Source of the DNA: an uncultured Flavobacteriaceae bacterium
GTDB taxonomy: Bacteria > Bacteroidota > Bacteroidia > Flavobacteriales > Flavobacteriaceae
Assembly (NCBI GenBank): GCA_947502495.1
Contig: CANNAC010000002.1
Coordinates: 558,001-622,000, forward strand
DNA: 64,000 bases
Direction: 5' to 3'
Shown: piece by piece, positions 9,314-18,281 of the stretch
Layout of the letters: each line of letters begins with the position of its first letter
Numbering within the stretch: the stretch's first letter is position 1
Translations under genes and position numbers: made by a program
Notes under the pieces: model-generated
What the model saw: only the letters and a program-made list of their open reading frames with translations
Told to the model about the DNA's origin: nothing
Databases searched by the model: none

Positions 9314-10075
9314 ATGCAAATTCCAGAAGGAAAAAAAATATATTTCGCCAGTGATAATCATTTAGGTGCTCCTACAAAAGAAGCTTCTCTTCCGCGCGAA
9401 AAAAAGTTTGTCGCTTGGTTAGATCACGTAAAAAAAGATGCAGCTGCTATTTTTCTTTTGGGCGATTTATTCGATTTCTGGGTAGAATATAAAAACGTGG
9501 TACCTAAAGGATTTACAAGAACCTTGGGGAAACTTGCCGAAATAGCAGATTCCGGAATTCCAATTTACTACTTTGTTGGTAATCATGATTTATGGATGGA
9601 TGGTTATTTTGAAGACGAACTAAACATTCCTGTGTACCACAAACCAAAAGAATTTACCTTTAATAATAAAACCTTTTTTATTGGTCATGGTGATGGTTTA
9701 GGTCCGCATGATAAAGGCTACAAACGCATGAAAAAAGTGTTTACCAACCCAATATGCCAATGGTTGTTTAAACGTGTTTTACATCCAGATTTTGCTATGC
9801 GCATCGGACAATACATGTCGGTAAAAAACAAACTTATTTCTGGTGATGATGATGCCAAGTTTTTAGGTAATGATGAAGAATGGTTGGTACAATATTGCAA
9901 ACGAAAACTAGAAGACAAGCACAGAGATTTTTTTGTGTTTGGGCATAGACATCTCCCGTTAGACATAGACCTAGAAAACAACGCGAAATACGTGAATCTG
10001 GGCGATTGGATTCAATATTACACCTATGGTGTTTTTGATGGAGAAAACATGATTTTAAAAACCTATAACCCTTAA
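9314..10075 (+). CDS. lpxH: UDP-2,3-diacylglucosamine diphosphatase (LpxH-type metallophosphoesterase)
   Basis: 253 aa calcineurin-like phosphoesterase with the full metal-binding set in order: SDNHLG (Asp14/His16), GDLFDFW, GNHD, GHGD and GHRH near residue 213. The FWVEY after GDLFD is typical of LpxH-like lipid A enzymes, which hydrolyse UDP-2,3-diacylglucosamine to lipid X plus UMP at the inner face of the inner membrane. An imperfect -7 box (TATATTTA, 9302-9309) lies just upstream. The next gene begins 2 bases after its stop. Confidence 0.87.
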   Translation: MQIPEGKKIYFASDNHLGAPTKEASLPREKKFVAWLDHVKKDAAAIFLLGDLFDFWVEYKNVVPKGFTRTLGKLAEIADSGIPIYYFVGNHDLWMDGYFEDELNIPVYHKPKEFTFNNKTFFIGHGDGLGPHDKGYKRMKKVFTNPICQWLFKRVLHPDFAMRIGQYMSVKNKLISGDDDAKFLGNDEEWLVQYCKRKLEDKHRDFFVFGHRHLPLDIDLENNAKYVNLGDWIQYYTYGVFDGENMILKTYNP

Positions 10076-10077
10076 AA

Positions 10078-10380
10078 ATGCTGGTAACCGCTATTATATT
10101 TATTCTTCTGGGTGCTTTAATAAAATATGGAAAATTCTATTTCCTAATTGCCGGTTACAATACCATGACCAAGGAGGAAAAAGAAAACTATAATATCGAA
10201 GGCATTGCAAGCCTTTTTAGAAATGTGATGTTTGGTATGGCAGCGTTAATGATAATTGGTTATTTCGCTTCCAAATGGCTAGCAGATACAAACGTAGCGA
10301 ATATCTTTTTTTATGTTTCTATTGCTATCGGAATTCCGTATTTACTGATTAAATCCAATTCGAAAAAATATAAGAAATAA
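10078..10380 (+). CDS. DUF3784-type small membrane protein
   Basis: 100 aa with three hydrophobic stretches (about 1-25, 48-66, 74-92). The loop LIAGYNTMTKEEKENYNIEG matches the characteristic GYNTMxxEEKxxY segment of DUF3784 proteins, widespread in Firmicutes and Bacteroidetes and of unknown function. It starts 2 bases after lpxH, so the two are co-transcribed; whether it has any role in the envelope is unknown. Confidence 0.75.
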   Translation: MLVTAIIFILLGALIKYGKFYFLIAGYNTMTKEEKENYNIEGIASLFRNVMFGMAALMIIGYFASKWLADTNVANIFFYVSIAIGIPYLLIKSNSKKYKK

Positions 10381-10433
10381 GCGGGTAATCCTTTAGATTG
10401 GATTCCTAATTTAGACGTATTGCATTCCGCTGA

Positions 10434-10673
10434 CTAACTTCTCTCACTTTCTAATTTTACTTTTACGGAAGCATAAGTAGAAACCATATAAGGCACTGAA
10501 AAAGTAACAAAAAACTTTAAAAGATTTAATTGCTTAAAATCTAATGCGATTAGCTTTTCGCCTTGATTTATCAAATTCAAAACACAACCAACGACTATAG
10601 CCACTTTGATGGAGGAGATAACAATATCTCTTTCGGAAGCAATTTTCACCGCTTTATTTACTTTACCTATCAT
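10434..10673 (-). CDS. NrtS-like small two-helix membrane protein
   Basis: 79 aa with two membrane helices. The pattern KVAIVVGCVLNLINQGEKL followed by VPYMVSTYASV matches my recollection of the NrtS family, small proteins described as nitrate/nitrite transporters in a marine cyanobacterium. No nitrate-assimilation gene is in the window, so the transport role is uncertain. The -7 box ends only 4 bases before the ATG, so the message is either leaderless or the start is GTG at codon 9. Confidence 0.65.
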   Translation of the reverse strand: MIGKVNKAVKIASERDIVISSIKVAIVVGCVLNLINQGEKLIALDFKQLNLLKFFVTFSVPYMVSTYASVKVKLESERS

Positions 10674-10677
10674 GCTG

Positions 10678-10685
10678 CAAAGATA
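10678..10685 (-). promoter_or_regulatory. TAnnTTTG -7 box of the NrtS-like gene
   Basis: TATCTTTG on the minus strand, with only four bases (cagc) between it and the annotated ATG. This spacing predicts transcription starting at or next to the start codon. Confidence 0.5.
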
Positions 10686-10739
10686 TATACTTTATATAAA
10701 AAAGCAACCTCGTTTTCTATGCCGTGAATAGCTCTAAAA

Positions 10740-12008
10740 CTATTCTGCTTTTTCATGTTCTTCAATATCCTTGGTTAAATCTAGTTTTCTAAACGTTGGC
10801 GAAACAATTGCGGTAGTAATTACCGTAATTAAGGTCATGGTTCCTCCAAAAACAACAGCTGTTGCTGTTCCCATAAGTTTCGCAGTTACACCACTTTCAA
10901 AAGCACCAAGTTCATTAGAAGAACCAACAAACATAGAGTTGACGGAAGACACACGACCTCGCATATGATCTGGCGTTTTAATTTGTAAAATCGTTTGACG
11001 TATCACCATAGAAACGCCATCAGTAACACCACTAAAAAATAAAGCTGCAACCGACAACCAAAACGAAGTAGATAGTCCAAAAACAACAATACAAATTCCG
11101 AAACCAAAAATGGCTACCAACAACTTCATTCCTGCGTTTTTACTAATTGGAATATAGGCGGTAATTAACATGGTTATAAAAGCGCCAACAGATGGCGCTG
11201 CAACTAAAATACCAAAACCTTGCGGTCCCACTTTTAAAATATCTTGTGCAAAAATAGCCAACAAAGCAACTGCTCCACCAAATAATACCGAAACCATATC
11301 TAAGGTTAAAGCACCTAAAACGGCTTTTGTTTTAAAAACAAAATGCACACCTTCTTTTAAACTTTGCATCATAGGCTCGCCGATTTTATCGTTAAGAATG
11401 GGTTTCCTTTTTATTTGAAACAAGAATAATAAAGAAACTAAAACGAGTGCAAAAACAATACATAAAGAATAATGTACACCAAGCCAGCCAATAGAGAACC
11501 CAGCAAAAGCAACGCCTAAAACACGAGACATTTGCCAAGTAGAGCTATTCCATGTTGCGGCATTCGCATATATTTTTTTAGGTACAATTAAAGCAACTAA
11601 TGAAAATATGGTTGGCCCGAAAAACGAACGTAAAAATCCGCCAAAAAATACCAAGCCGTAAATCGTATAGAGCATACTTTTTTTAGACCAAGAGCTAATA
11701 ACTTCGGGAGAGGTCAACCAGAAAAGACAAAAACTAATTAATGAAAAAGCAGCAATACAAATTGCTAGCAAGTTTCGTTTTTCTTTTTGGTCTACAATAT
11801 GCCCTGCAAATAACGCCATGGCTAATGCTGGAATAATTTCCATTAAGCCAATCATACCTAAAGATAAAGGATCTTTTGTTAATGCATATACTTGCCATTC
11901 TATCACTATAAATTGCATAGACCATGCAAATACTAACGCAAAACGAACGAGTAGAAAAACATTAAACTCTTTAATTCGTAATGCTGCGTAAGGATCTTTT
12001 TTTGCCAT
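10740..12008 (-). CDS. MFS transporter, DHA3/EntS-like
   Basis: 422 aa with about twelve membrane helices and the N-terminal AFALVFAWSMQFIVIEWQVY region of the MFS_3 (enterobactin-exporter-like) branch. The A-motif-like loop between helices 2 and 3 is AGHIVDQKEKRNLL, and the second half carries MRGRVSSVNSMFVGSSNELG, characteristic of this branch. Members export siderophores, drugs or unknown small molecules by proton antiport. No biosynthetic genes accompany it. Confidence 0.9.
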   Translation of the reverse strand: MAKKDPYAALRIKEFNVFLLVRFALVFAWSMQFIVIEWQVYALTKDPLSLGMIGLMEIIPALAMALFAGHIVDQKEKRNLLAICIAAFSLISFCLFWLTSPEVISSWSKKSMLYTIYGLVFFGGFLRSFFGPTIFSLVALIVPKKIYANAATWNSSTWQMSRVLGVAFAGFSIGWLGVHYSLCIVFALVLVSLLFLFQIKRKPILNDKIGEPMMQSLKEGVHFVFKTKAVLGALTLDMVSVLFGGAVALLAIFAQDILKVGPQGFGILVAAPSVGAFITMLITAYIPISKNAGMKLLVAIFGFGICIVVFGLSTSFWLSVAALFFSGVTDGVSMVIRQTILQIKTPDHMRGRVSSVNSMFVGSSNELGAFESGVTAKLMGTATAVVFGGTMTLITVITTAIVSPTFRKLDLTKDIEEHEKAE

Positions 12009-12051
12009 ATTAATTTCCTAAAAAAACAGGAATATTTTAATTTAATACCTA

Positions 12052-12070
12052 CAAGGTTTTTAAAACCTTG
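12052..12070. repeat. CAAGGTTTT-type intergenic hairpin
   Basis: CAAGGTTTTTAAAACCTTG forms a near-perfect palindrome between recJ and the MFS gene. No T-run follows on either strand, so it is a poor intrinsic terminator; similar CAAGGTTTT hairpins are, to my recollection, scattered between flavobacterial genes. Confidence 0.5.
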
Positions 12071-12170
12071 CAGGATAAAGATAACATTTAACCATGTGAA
12101 AGGTTTATTGTAAATTTTAACACAAATGTAAAATAAGTACCAAGGTAATTACATCTTTTTTTGCCATAAA

Positions 12171-13862
12171 TTATGCTTTGATATCTCTCAGTTTTAATTG
12201 GAGAGACACATTTCCTTGCCAATGGTTTTCGTCTACAGAATAGACTGCTTTAAATGGTTGTTTATCTTCAATCAAGTGCAGCTTGTTTCCTAAACCAAAA
12301 CCGATACAAACCATTTTATTCGCTTTTGGTTGTGTAACGGTTATTCGTAAATGTTTATCGTCTTCGCCAACACATTTTCCGTAACCGGTATCTTTTAAAT
12401 TTTCGGTTACAAAAATAGGCGTCATATTTCCTGGTCCGAAAGGTCCAAACTGACGCATAATGCGCATTAATTTATCATCTACCTGATGCAAATCGATCTG
12501 TCTGTCGATTTTAATTTCAGGCGTTAATAAGGACTTGTCAATGGTTTTAGAAACCACATCTTCAAAAGCCTGTTTAAAAGCTTCGTAGTTTTCTTCTTTC
12601 AGCGTTAAACCTGCAGCATACTTATGTCCTCCAAATTGTTCAATGTGTTCCGCGCAAGCTTCCAAGGCATTGTACACATCAAAACCAGAAACCGAACGTG
12701 CCGAAGCAGCCAGTTTATCGCCACTTTTAGTAAACACTAAAGTGGGTCGGTAATAAGTTTCAATTAATCGAGAAGCCACAATACCAATAACGCCTTTGTG
12801 CCAAGTTTCATGGTAAACAACAGAAGTAAAACCTTCCTGTTCTTTTTGTTCTTCAATTTGCTCCAGAGCTTCTTCTGTAATTCGTCGATCTGCATCTTTT
12901 CTATCGGTGTTAAATGCTTCTATTTCGGCAGCATATTTTTCCGCTAACGGAAAATCCATTTCGGTTAATAAGGTTACTGCATAATTACCATGCTTCATTC
13001 TTCCCGCGGCATTTATTCTTGGCGCAACGGTAAAAACCACATCGGTAATCGTGAGATTCGTTTTTTTAACTTGGTTGATAATGGCTTGAATTCCCGGTCT
13101 CGGATTGGCATTAATGACTTGCATTCCAAAATACGCAAGCACTCTATTTTCTCCGGTAATAGGAACAATATCTGCACCAATTGCGGTGGCTACCAAATCT
13201 AGATATTCAGTAAGATCTTCTACGGTTTTATTTTCTTTGCTAGCTAAGGCCTGAATAAGTTTAAAGCCAACACCACAACCACAAAGTTCTTTATACGGAT
13301 ACTTACAATCTTCTCTTTTAGGATCTAAAACAGCAATAGCGTCTGGTAAGTTTTCTCCAGGTCTGTGGTGATCACAAATAATAAAATCGACGCTTTTTTC
13401 TTTGGCATAAGCGACTTTATCAATAGCTTTTACACCACAATCTAATGCGATAATTAAGGAAAAATCATTGTCGTTTGCAAAATCAATTCCTTGATACGAA
13501 ACACCATAACCTTCTTCATAACGATCTGGAATATATGTCGCTACGTTTGCAGTTCTGGTTTTTAAATAGGAAGACATTAATGCTACGGAAGACGTTCCAT
13601 CGACATCATAATCGCCAAAAACCAATATGTTTTCACCCTTTGCAAAAGCAGCTTCAATTCTTGCCACTGCTTTATCCATATCTTGCATTAAGAACGGATC
13701 ATGCAAATCACTTAAGCTTGGTCTAAAAAAGGTTTTAGCTTCTTCATAGGTTTCAATGCCGCGTTGCAAAAGTAAGGTTGCAACCACCTCATCCACCTGT
13801 AGTGATTTTTGTAAAGCTTCTAGTTTTTTTGGTTCCGGTTTTGGTTTAAGTGTCCAACGCAT
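12171..13862 (-). CDS. recJ: single-stranded-DNA-specific exonuclease RecJ
   Basis: 563 aa, usual RecJ length. The DHH phosphoesterase core has motif I FGDYDVDGTSS (Asp84, Asp86, Asp88), motif III DHH at 164-166 in IICDHHRPGE, and the DHHA1 motif GGHKYAAGLTL near 405-415. A C-terminal OB-fold region follows (about 450-560). RecJ degrades single-stranded DNA 5' to 3' in recombinational and base-excision repair in the cytoplasm. It lies 22 bases after the OsmC gene on the same strand and probably shares its transcript. Confidence 0.96.
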   Translation of the reverse strand: MRWTLKPKPEPKKLEALQKSLQVDEVVATLLLQRGIETYEEAKTFFRPSLSDLHDPFLMQDMDKAVARIEAAFAKGENILVFGDYDVDGTSSVALMSSYLKTRTANVATYIPDRYEEGYGVSYQGIDFANDNDFSLIIALDCGVKAIDKVAYAKEKSVDFIICDHHRPGENLPDAIAVLDPKREDCKYPYKELCGCGVGFKLIQALASKENKTVEDLTEYLDLVATAIGADIVPITGENRVLAYFGMQVINANPRPGIQAIINQVKKTNLTITDVVFTVAPRINAAGRMKHGNYAVTLLTEMDFPLAEKYAAEIEAFNTDRKDADRRITEEALEQIEEQKEQEGFTSVVYHETWHKGVIGIVASRLIETYYRPTLVFTKSGDKLAASARSVSGFDVYNALEACAEHIEQFGGHKYAAGLTLKEENYEAFKQAFEDVVSKTIDKSLLTPEIKIDRQIDLHQVDDKLMRIMRQFGPFGPGNMTPIFVTENLKDTGYGKCVGEDDKHLRITVTQPKANKMVCIGFGLGNKLHLIEDKQPFKAVYSVDENHWQGNVSLQLKLRDIKA

Positions 13863-13884
13863 ATACTAATATAGAAAATTTTCG

Positions 13885-14307
13885 CTATTTATTGTGGTAA
13901 TGAATAGATGTTTTTACCTCTGCAAACTGACGAAACATTTCCATAACACCACAGTACTTATCAACAGACAAGTCCACGGCCTTTTTAATTTTAGATTCGT
14001 TTAAATCTTTACCAGTAAAATGATATTCTACGGTTACGGTATGATAGTATTTTGGATGTTCGTCTGTAAGTTCCCCTTCCACGGTCATATAAAAATCTTC
14101 AACAGAAGCTTTCATTTTATCTAAAACGGAAACCACATCTAAACCAGAACAACCTGCTAAAGAAGATAACATCATCGCTTTTGGTGCCATTCCTGAGTTT
14201 GTACCTCCAAAATCTTCGGAAGCATCCATCATTATAGAATCCCATCTCGGATTATCAGATTCGAAAACCATATTCCCTTTCCATTTGGTTGTAATTTTAT
14301 CAGACAT
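13885..14307 (-). CDS. OsmC/Ohr family peroxidase-like protein
   Basis: 140 aa OsmC-fold protein. The two redox cysteines of the family are present: Cys53 in SSLAGCSGLDVV and Cys119 in DKYCGVMEMF. Family members reduce organic hydroperoxides with a dihydrolipoyl or thiol donor; the YhfA-like branch, which this resembles by length and the NSGMAPKAMMLSSLAGC segment, has an uncertain substrate. A TAnnTTTG box lies about 78 bases upstream. Confidence 0.88.
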   Translation of the reverse strand: MSDKITTKWKGNMVFESDNPRWDSIMMDASEDFGGTNSGMAPKAMMLSSLAGCSGLDVVSVLDKMKASVEDFYMTVEGELTDEHPKYYHTVTVEYHFTGKDLNESKIKKAVDLSVDKYCGVMEMFRQFAEVKTSIHYHNK

Positions 14308-14384
14308 ATTATAAGATTTTTTGTTTCTTGTGTAAGATTATTTAAATAAATAAGACACAATGCACATCTATCTATTTACGCTAA

Positions 14385-14392
14385 CAAAGTTA
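14385..14392 (-). promoter_or_regulatory. TAnnTTTG -7 box upstream of the OsmC gene
   Basis: TAACTTTG on the minus strand, 77 bases upstream of the OsmC start; it would also drive recJ. The leader would be longer than is usual here, so the assignment is tentative. Confidence 0.4.
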
Positions 14393-14447
14393 AATGGTAA
14401 AAGAAGATGTTTATTGTTCATTCAAAAATACTACTAAATAAAATATT

Positions 14448-15038
14448 ATGCCATTAGTTACACCATTATCTGCAGACCACGATTTAGAAACCAAAAAGCT
14501 TGCAGAATTCTTTAATGAAACCCTTGGATTTTGTCCAAACTCGGTACTTACCATGCAACGTCGTCCAGCGATTAGCAAGGCTTTTATAAATTTAAATAAA
14601 GCCGTTATGGCTAATGAAGGTCGCGTAACCTCAGCCTTAAAACGTATGATTGCTTGGGTTTCTAGTAATGCTACAGGATGTAGATATTGCCAAGCACATG
14701 CTATTCGCGCTGCAGAACGTTATGGCGCAGAACAAGAACAACTAGATAATATTTGGGAGTACAGAACGCATCCTGCTTTTTCGGAAGCAGAACGTGCGGC
14801 TTTAGATTTTAGTTTAGCTGCTAGTCAAGTACCAAACGCTGTAGATGCAACGATACAAAAACGTTTACATGCCCATTGGGACGAAGGTGAAATTGTAGAA
14901 ATGCTTGGTGTTGTTTCTTTATTTGGTTATTTAAACCGTTGGAATGATTCTATGGGAACCACTTTAGAAGGTGATGCTATTGAAAGCGGAAACCAATTTT
15001 TAGGAAAACACGGATTTGAAGTTGGAAAACACGTTTAA
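14448..15038 (+). CDS. carboxymuconolactone decarboxylase-family (AhpD-like) protein
   Basis: 196 aa all-helical CMD/AhpD-fold protein. The redox motif CRYCQAHA (Cys78, Cys81, His84) is the AhpD-type CxxC with downstream His, so thiol-peroxidase or disulfide activity is plausible, rather than lactone decarboxylation. It diverges from the OsmC peroxide-reducing gene, giving a small oxidative-stress neighbourhood. A terminator follows. Confidence 0.85.
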   Translation: MPLVTPLSADHDLETKKLAEFFNETLGFCPNSVLTMQRRPAISKAFINLNKAVMANEGRVTSALKRMIAWVSSNATGCRYCQAHAIRAAERYGAEQEQLDNIWEYRTHPAFSEAERAALDFSLAASQVPNAVDATIQKRLHAHWDEGEIVEMLGVVSLFGYLNRWNDSMGTTLEGDAIESGNQFLGKHGFEVGKHV

Positions 15039-15102
15039 ATAGTTTGCAGTAGGTAGTAACCGTTTTCCGTTTGCTTACGCTTACTCTTCATCATAATATA
15101 TA

Positions 15103-15132
15103 AACCTTACTAGAGATAGTGAGGTTTTTTTT
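15103..15132 (+). terminator. rho-independent terminator of the CMD-family gene
   Basis: Stem AACCTTACTA / TAGTGAGGTT (one G-U pair), loop gaga, then eight T. The T-run reaches the stop codon of the convergent uracil-DNA glycosylase gene. Confidence 0.75.
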
Positions 15133-15700
15133 ATAAAACCTTCTGAACTTCCTTCTGCAACTCCGGAACAACATCCATCTCAAACCAAGGATTTTTACCT
15201 TTCCAGAATCTATTATTTGGAGAAGGATGCGGAATAGGAAAATGCTTAGGTAAGTATTCTTTATAATTTGTAACCGTTTCGGTTAGTGTTCTTTTAGCGT
15301 CTTCTTGTAAATAGTGTTTTTGCGCGTACAGCCCAATCAAAATAACCAATTCGAGGTTTGGCATTTCTTGTAAAAGTACCTCATGCCATTGTGGTGCACA
15401 TTCTTTTCGTGGTGGTAGATCTCCTGTTTTTCCTTTTCCCGGATAACAAAAACCCATTGGCATTAATGCAAATTTGGTTTCATCATAAAAATCTTCATCG
15501 GTAACGCCTAACCATTTACGGAGTTGTCTTCCGCTAGGATCATTCCACGGGATTCCCATTTTATGCACACTCGTTCCTGGCGCCTGTCCGATAATTATTA
15601 TTTTGGCTTTCGGATTTGCTGTTACAATAGGTCGTGGACCAAGTGGTAAATGCGCTTCGCAAATATCACATTGTCTTATCTTGTACAGTAAATCTTCCAT
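15131..15700 (-). CDS. uracil-DNA glycosylase family protein
   Basis: 189 aa. Motif A is IIGQAPGTSVHK and motif B is PHPSPNNRFWKG, the nucleotide-flipping loop of the uracil-DNA glycosylase superfamily. The N-terminal CDICEAH retains one Cys pair, but I do not see the full four-Cys set of the iron-sulfur families 4 and 5, so it belongs to the shorter cluster-free group common in flavobacteria and gamma-proteobacteria. Role: removal of uracil or related bases from DNA. It follows the HopJ-like gene by 19 bases. Confidence 0.85.
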   Translation of the reverse strand: MEDLLYKIRQCDICEAHLPLGPRPIVTANPKAKIIIIGQAPGTSVHKMGIPWNDPSGRQLRKWLGVTDEDFYDETKFALMPMGFCYPGKGKTGDLPPRKECAPQWHEVLLQEMPNLELVILIGLYAQKHYLQEDAKRTLTETVTNYKEYLPKHFPIPHPSPNNRFWKGKNPWFEMDVVPELQKEVQKVL

Positions 15701-15719
15701 TGAATAAGAAATAAACCTG

Positions 15720-16064
15720 TTACTTTTTTGTTAAAGGAAAACTTTCAAAAACCAAACCTTCAAAACCGGTTTTCATAAAGTTTCTAATATTTTGATGTCC
15801 TTCACCTTCTGGATCTTTTAAAACTTCATCAAAATAAAATGCGCCAAAACAAGTCAAGGTTTCTTCTTGAGATAAACCTTCCGCTTTTGCAAAAGCAAAC
15901 AATTTGCAAGATCCAATATTTTGTCCTTCGGCATTTTCTAAAGAGCCATTTGTAAAAGCTTTTGGCGTGAAATCATAATTCGCGGTAATAACATCCATGG
16001 TTTCAGAAAACGCAATAGTTTTTGGAGATGTTTTTAATTTATTTTTGAATGTTTGTATGTCCAT
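15720..16064 (-). CDS. HopJ type III effector-like family protein
   Basis: 114 aa from the ATG before DIQTFKNKL at 16064. An upstream TTG/ATG extension to 16142 would overlap rsmI and lacks family residues. The segments QNIGSCKLFAFAKAEGLS and CFGAFYFDEVL are the hallmark of the HopJ family. Despite the name, the family is common in free-living bacteria without type III secretion, and no secretion genes are here, so it is best read as a conserved cytoplasmic protein of unknown role. It lies between rsmI (43 bases) and the glycosylase gene (19 bases). Confidence 0.83.
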   Translation of the reverse strand: MDIQTFKNKLKTSPKTIAFSETMDVITANYDFTPKAFTNGSLENAEGQNIGSCKLFAFAKAEGLSQEETLTCFGAFYFDEVLKDPEGEGHQNIRNFMKTGFEGLVFESFPLTKK

Positions 16065-16107
16065 TTTAATGTTTTTGGATACTATTCCGTATCTCAAAAT
16101 AATGCTT

Positions 16108-16785
16108 CTATTTTTTCGAATCTCCAGCAACCACAACAACAATCTCTCCTTTTGGTGGTTTATTGGTATAATGTGCTAAGACTTCTTTTGCGGTACCACG
16201 AACGGTTTCTTCATACAACTTTGTAAGTTCTCTAGAAACCGAAACCTGTCGTTCTTCTCCAAAATACTCACAAAAATGCGCTAGTGTTTTTATTAGTTTG
16301 TGCGGACTTTCGTAAAAAATCATGGTTCTCGTTTCTTCGGCTAGAAGTAATAATCTGGTCTGACGTCCTTTTTTAACAGGAAGAAAACCTTCAAAAACAA
16401 ACTTGTCGTTTGGCAAACCACTATTTACTAATGCTGGTACAAACGCGGTTGCTCCAGGTAAACAATCTACCTCAATGCCATTTTCTACACAGGCTCTGGT
16501 TAATAAAAAACCAGGGTCTGAAATCGCCGGCGTTCCCGCGTCACTAATCAAAGCAATGGTGACTCCTGATTTTAATTTTTGAATTAATGCTTCGACCGTT
16601 TTATGCTCATTATGCATGTGGTGGCTTTGCATATGCGTACCAATTTCAAAGTGTTTTAAAAGTTTTCCTGAAGTTCTAGTGTCTTCCGCTAAAATAAGAT
16701 CTACTTCTTTTAAAATTTCGACAGCTCTAAAGGTGATATCTTTAAGATTTCCTATTGGTGTTGGTACAATATATAATTTACTCAT
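16108..16785 (-). CDS. rsmI: 16S rRNA (cytidine(1402)-2'-O)-methyltransferase
   Basis: 225 aa, RsmI length. It starts MSKLYIVPTPIGNLKDITFRA, followed by LAEDTRTSGKLLKHF and the SAM-binding SDAGTPAISDPG, then PGATAFVPALVNSGLPNDKFVFEG, all diagnostic of the tetrapyrrole-methylase fold enzyme that 2'-O-methylates C1402 in the ribosomal decoding centre. Its start overlaps the stop of the upstream acidic protein gene by one base, so translation is coupled. Confidence 0.96.
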   Translation of the reverse strand: MSKLYIVPTPIGNLKDITFRAVEILKEVDLILAEDTRTSGKLLKHFEIGTHMQSHHMHNEHKTVEALIQKLKSGVTIALISDAGTPAISDPGFLLTRACVENGIEVDCLPGATAFVPALVNSGLPNDKFVFEGFLPVKKGRQTRLLLLAEETRTMIFYESPHKLIKTLAHFCEYFGEERQVSVSRELTKLYEETVRGTAKEVLAHYTNKPPKGEIVVVVAGDSKK

Positions 16786-17513
16786 TACTCAAATTTACTT
16801 TCAATAAGTTCTAAAAGACGCGCTTCTATATCTTCTTTACCAACCCAATTTTTATAATCGGGTTTTACCATATTTTGAATAAAACTTTGTGCTTCTTCAA
16901 AAGATTGCGAGGTGTTTATTTGCGAAATTACACGTTCGTAATCTTCATTTTTACCATCAAAAAGATGTTTTATAAAAGCTATTTTATCATTTAATCCAAT
17001 ATGTAAAGCTCCAGTTTTTAATTTTTCGTATAGTGACTTTTTTTCATTGGTTTTATTTACCTTTTCAAAAACAGGCATTTCTGTAAAGTCTGCAGTAATT
17101 TCTTCAAAGTCATTTTTATGAAACTGTGTTTTTGGAATTACCGTTTCTAAAAAATCATCGACTTGATGCGTTTCTCCTGGCATTTGCGCAACCATGTCCT
17201 TTATTTTTTCAATTGCAGGCTCCATGATTGCTTCGTTTTCATTTTCGTCCATGTTAATATAGGTTCTATCTTCGATCTCTATATTATCACTCACTTTATT
17301 ATTAAAGGCAGTATCTAGCATCCCGAAAAAAGAAGAATCGTTGCCAATGGTTGGTAAGCTATCTTCAAAGTTTTCTTGTGCAAACTTTAAAACCGTAAGT
17401 TTTTCATACAGTGAAGCAACTTCTTCATGCATTTTATTAACATCTTCTTTTCCTCTTAGCTTTAAAATTCTATGAGCAATACTCATTAATTCAGATTCTA
17501 ACTTCTTCTTCAT
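16785..17513 (-). CDS. hypothetical acidic coiled-coil protein
   Basis: 242 aa, strongly charged, no signal peptide or membrane helix. The N-terminal 50 residues are helical with heptad-like spacing (MSIAHRILKLRGKEDVNKMHEEVASLYEKL), the middle is acidic and low in order, and the C-terminal 80 residues form a conserved-looking helical block ending KNWVGKEDIEARLLELIESKFE. I do not recognise a named family, though similar proteins sit next to rsmI in other flavobacteria to my recollection. It is the first gene of the rsmI run and overlaps rsmI by one base. Confidence 0.85.
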   Translation of the reverse strand: MKKKLESELMSIAHRILKLRGKEDVNKMHEEVASLYEKLTVLKFAQENFEDSLPTIGNDSSFFGMLDTAFNNKVSDNIEIEDRTYINMDENENEAIMEPAIEKIKDMVAQMPGETHQVDDFLETVIPKTQFHKNDFEEITADFTEMPVFEKVNKTNEKKSLYEKLKTGALHIGLNDKIAFIKHLFDGKNEDYERVISQINTSQSFEEAQSFIQNMVKPDYKNWVGKEDIEARLLELIESKFE

Positions 17514-17568
17514 GACATATTAATTTTTATTTTTCGAATATAATGCAATTTAGCCTTTTGATTTTTAA

Positions 17569-17576
17569 TAAATTTG
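17569..17576 (+). promoter_or_regulatory. TAnnTTTG -7 box of tdk
   Basis: TAAATTTG on the plus strand, 54 bases upstream of the tdk start; probably drives tdk and alr. Confidence 0.5.
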
Positions 17577-17630
17577 CGCCACCTTTATGCAAACGAAAAA
17601 CAAGTTTCGTTGCAGTGATAAAATTACAAA

Positions 17631-18281
17631 ATGTTTCTTGAAAATACAGTAAATCAAAAAGAACAATTTGGTTGGATTGAAGTAATCTGCGGATCTATGT
17701 TCTCTGGTAAAACCGAAGAACTGATACGTAGACTTAAACGTGCGCAATTTGCAAAGCAAAAAGTCGAGATTTTTAAACCAACTATAGATGTGCGTTACGA
17801 CGAAGAAATGGTAGTGTCTCATGACGCTAACGAAATTCGCTCTACTCCAGTTCCAGCAGCTGCTAATATTCCTATTTTAGCAGATGGTTGTGATGTGGTT
17901 GGTATTGACGAAGCACAGTTTTTTGATGACGAAATTGTACGTGTTTGCAATGACTTAGCTAACAAAGGCATTCGCGTTATTGTTGCTGGTTTAGATATGG
18001 ATTTTAAAGGAAATCCTTTTGGACCAATGCCAAACCTTATGGCCACTGCAGAATACGTTACCAAAGTACATGCGGTTTGCACAAGAACAGGGAATTTAGC
18101 ACAATACAGTTTTAGAAAATCACTGAATGACAAACTGGTTTTACTTGGTGAAACAGAAGAATACGAACCTTTAAGTCGTGCCGCATACTACAAAGCTACT
18201 ATGCGTGAAAAAATAAAGGCAATGAAAGTGGAAGATGCCGAAGAAGTTTCTACCAAAGAAGAAAACAAACCCAATGTCTAA
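17631..18281 (+). CDS. tdk: thymidine kinase, type II
   Basis: 216 aa cytoplasmic kinase phosphorylating thymidine with ATP. Walker A is GSMFSGKT (21-28), the DxD-like motif is GIDEAQFF, and the lasso region is [18 protein letters not shown]. Type II kinases normally bind zinc through four Cys (CxxC plus a distal CRxC/H); here the pairs read CTRT and SRAA, so three of the four ligands are missing and the lasso is probably zinc-free. Its last eight bases overlap the start of alr. The C-terminus is a charged low-complexity tail. Confidence 0.94.
   Translation: MFLENTVNQKEQFGWIEVICGSMFSGKTEELIRRLKRAQFAKQKVEIFKPTIDVRYDEEMVVSHDANEIRSTPVPAAANIPILADGCDVVGIDEAQFFDDEIVRVCNDLANKGIRVIVAGLDMDFKGNPFGPMPNLMATAEYVTKVHAVCTRTGNLAQYSFRKSLNDKLVLLGETEEYEPLSRAAYYKATMREKIKAMKVEDAEEVSTKEENKPNV

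Noticed and set aside
15720-16064. HopJ name suggests a type III secretion effector
   Set aside because: No secretion system or effector signal is seen; the family is widespread in free-living bacteria and the gene sits in an rsmI run.
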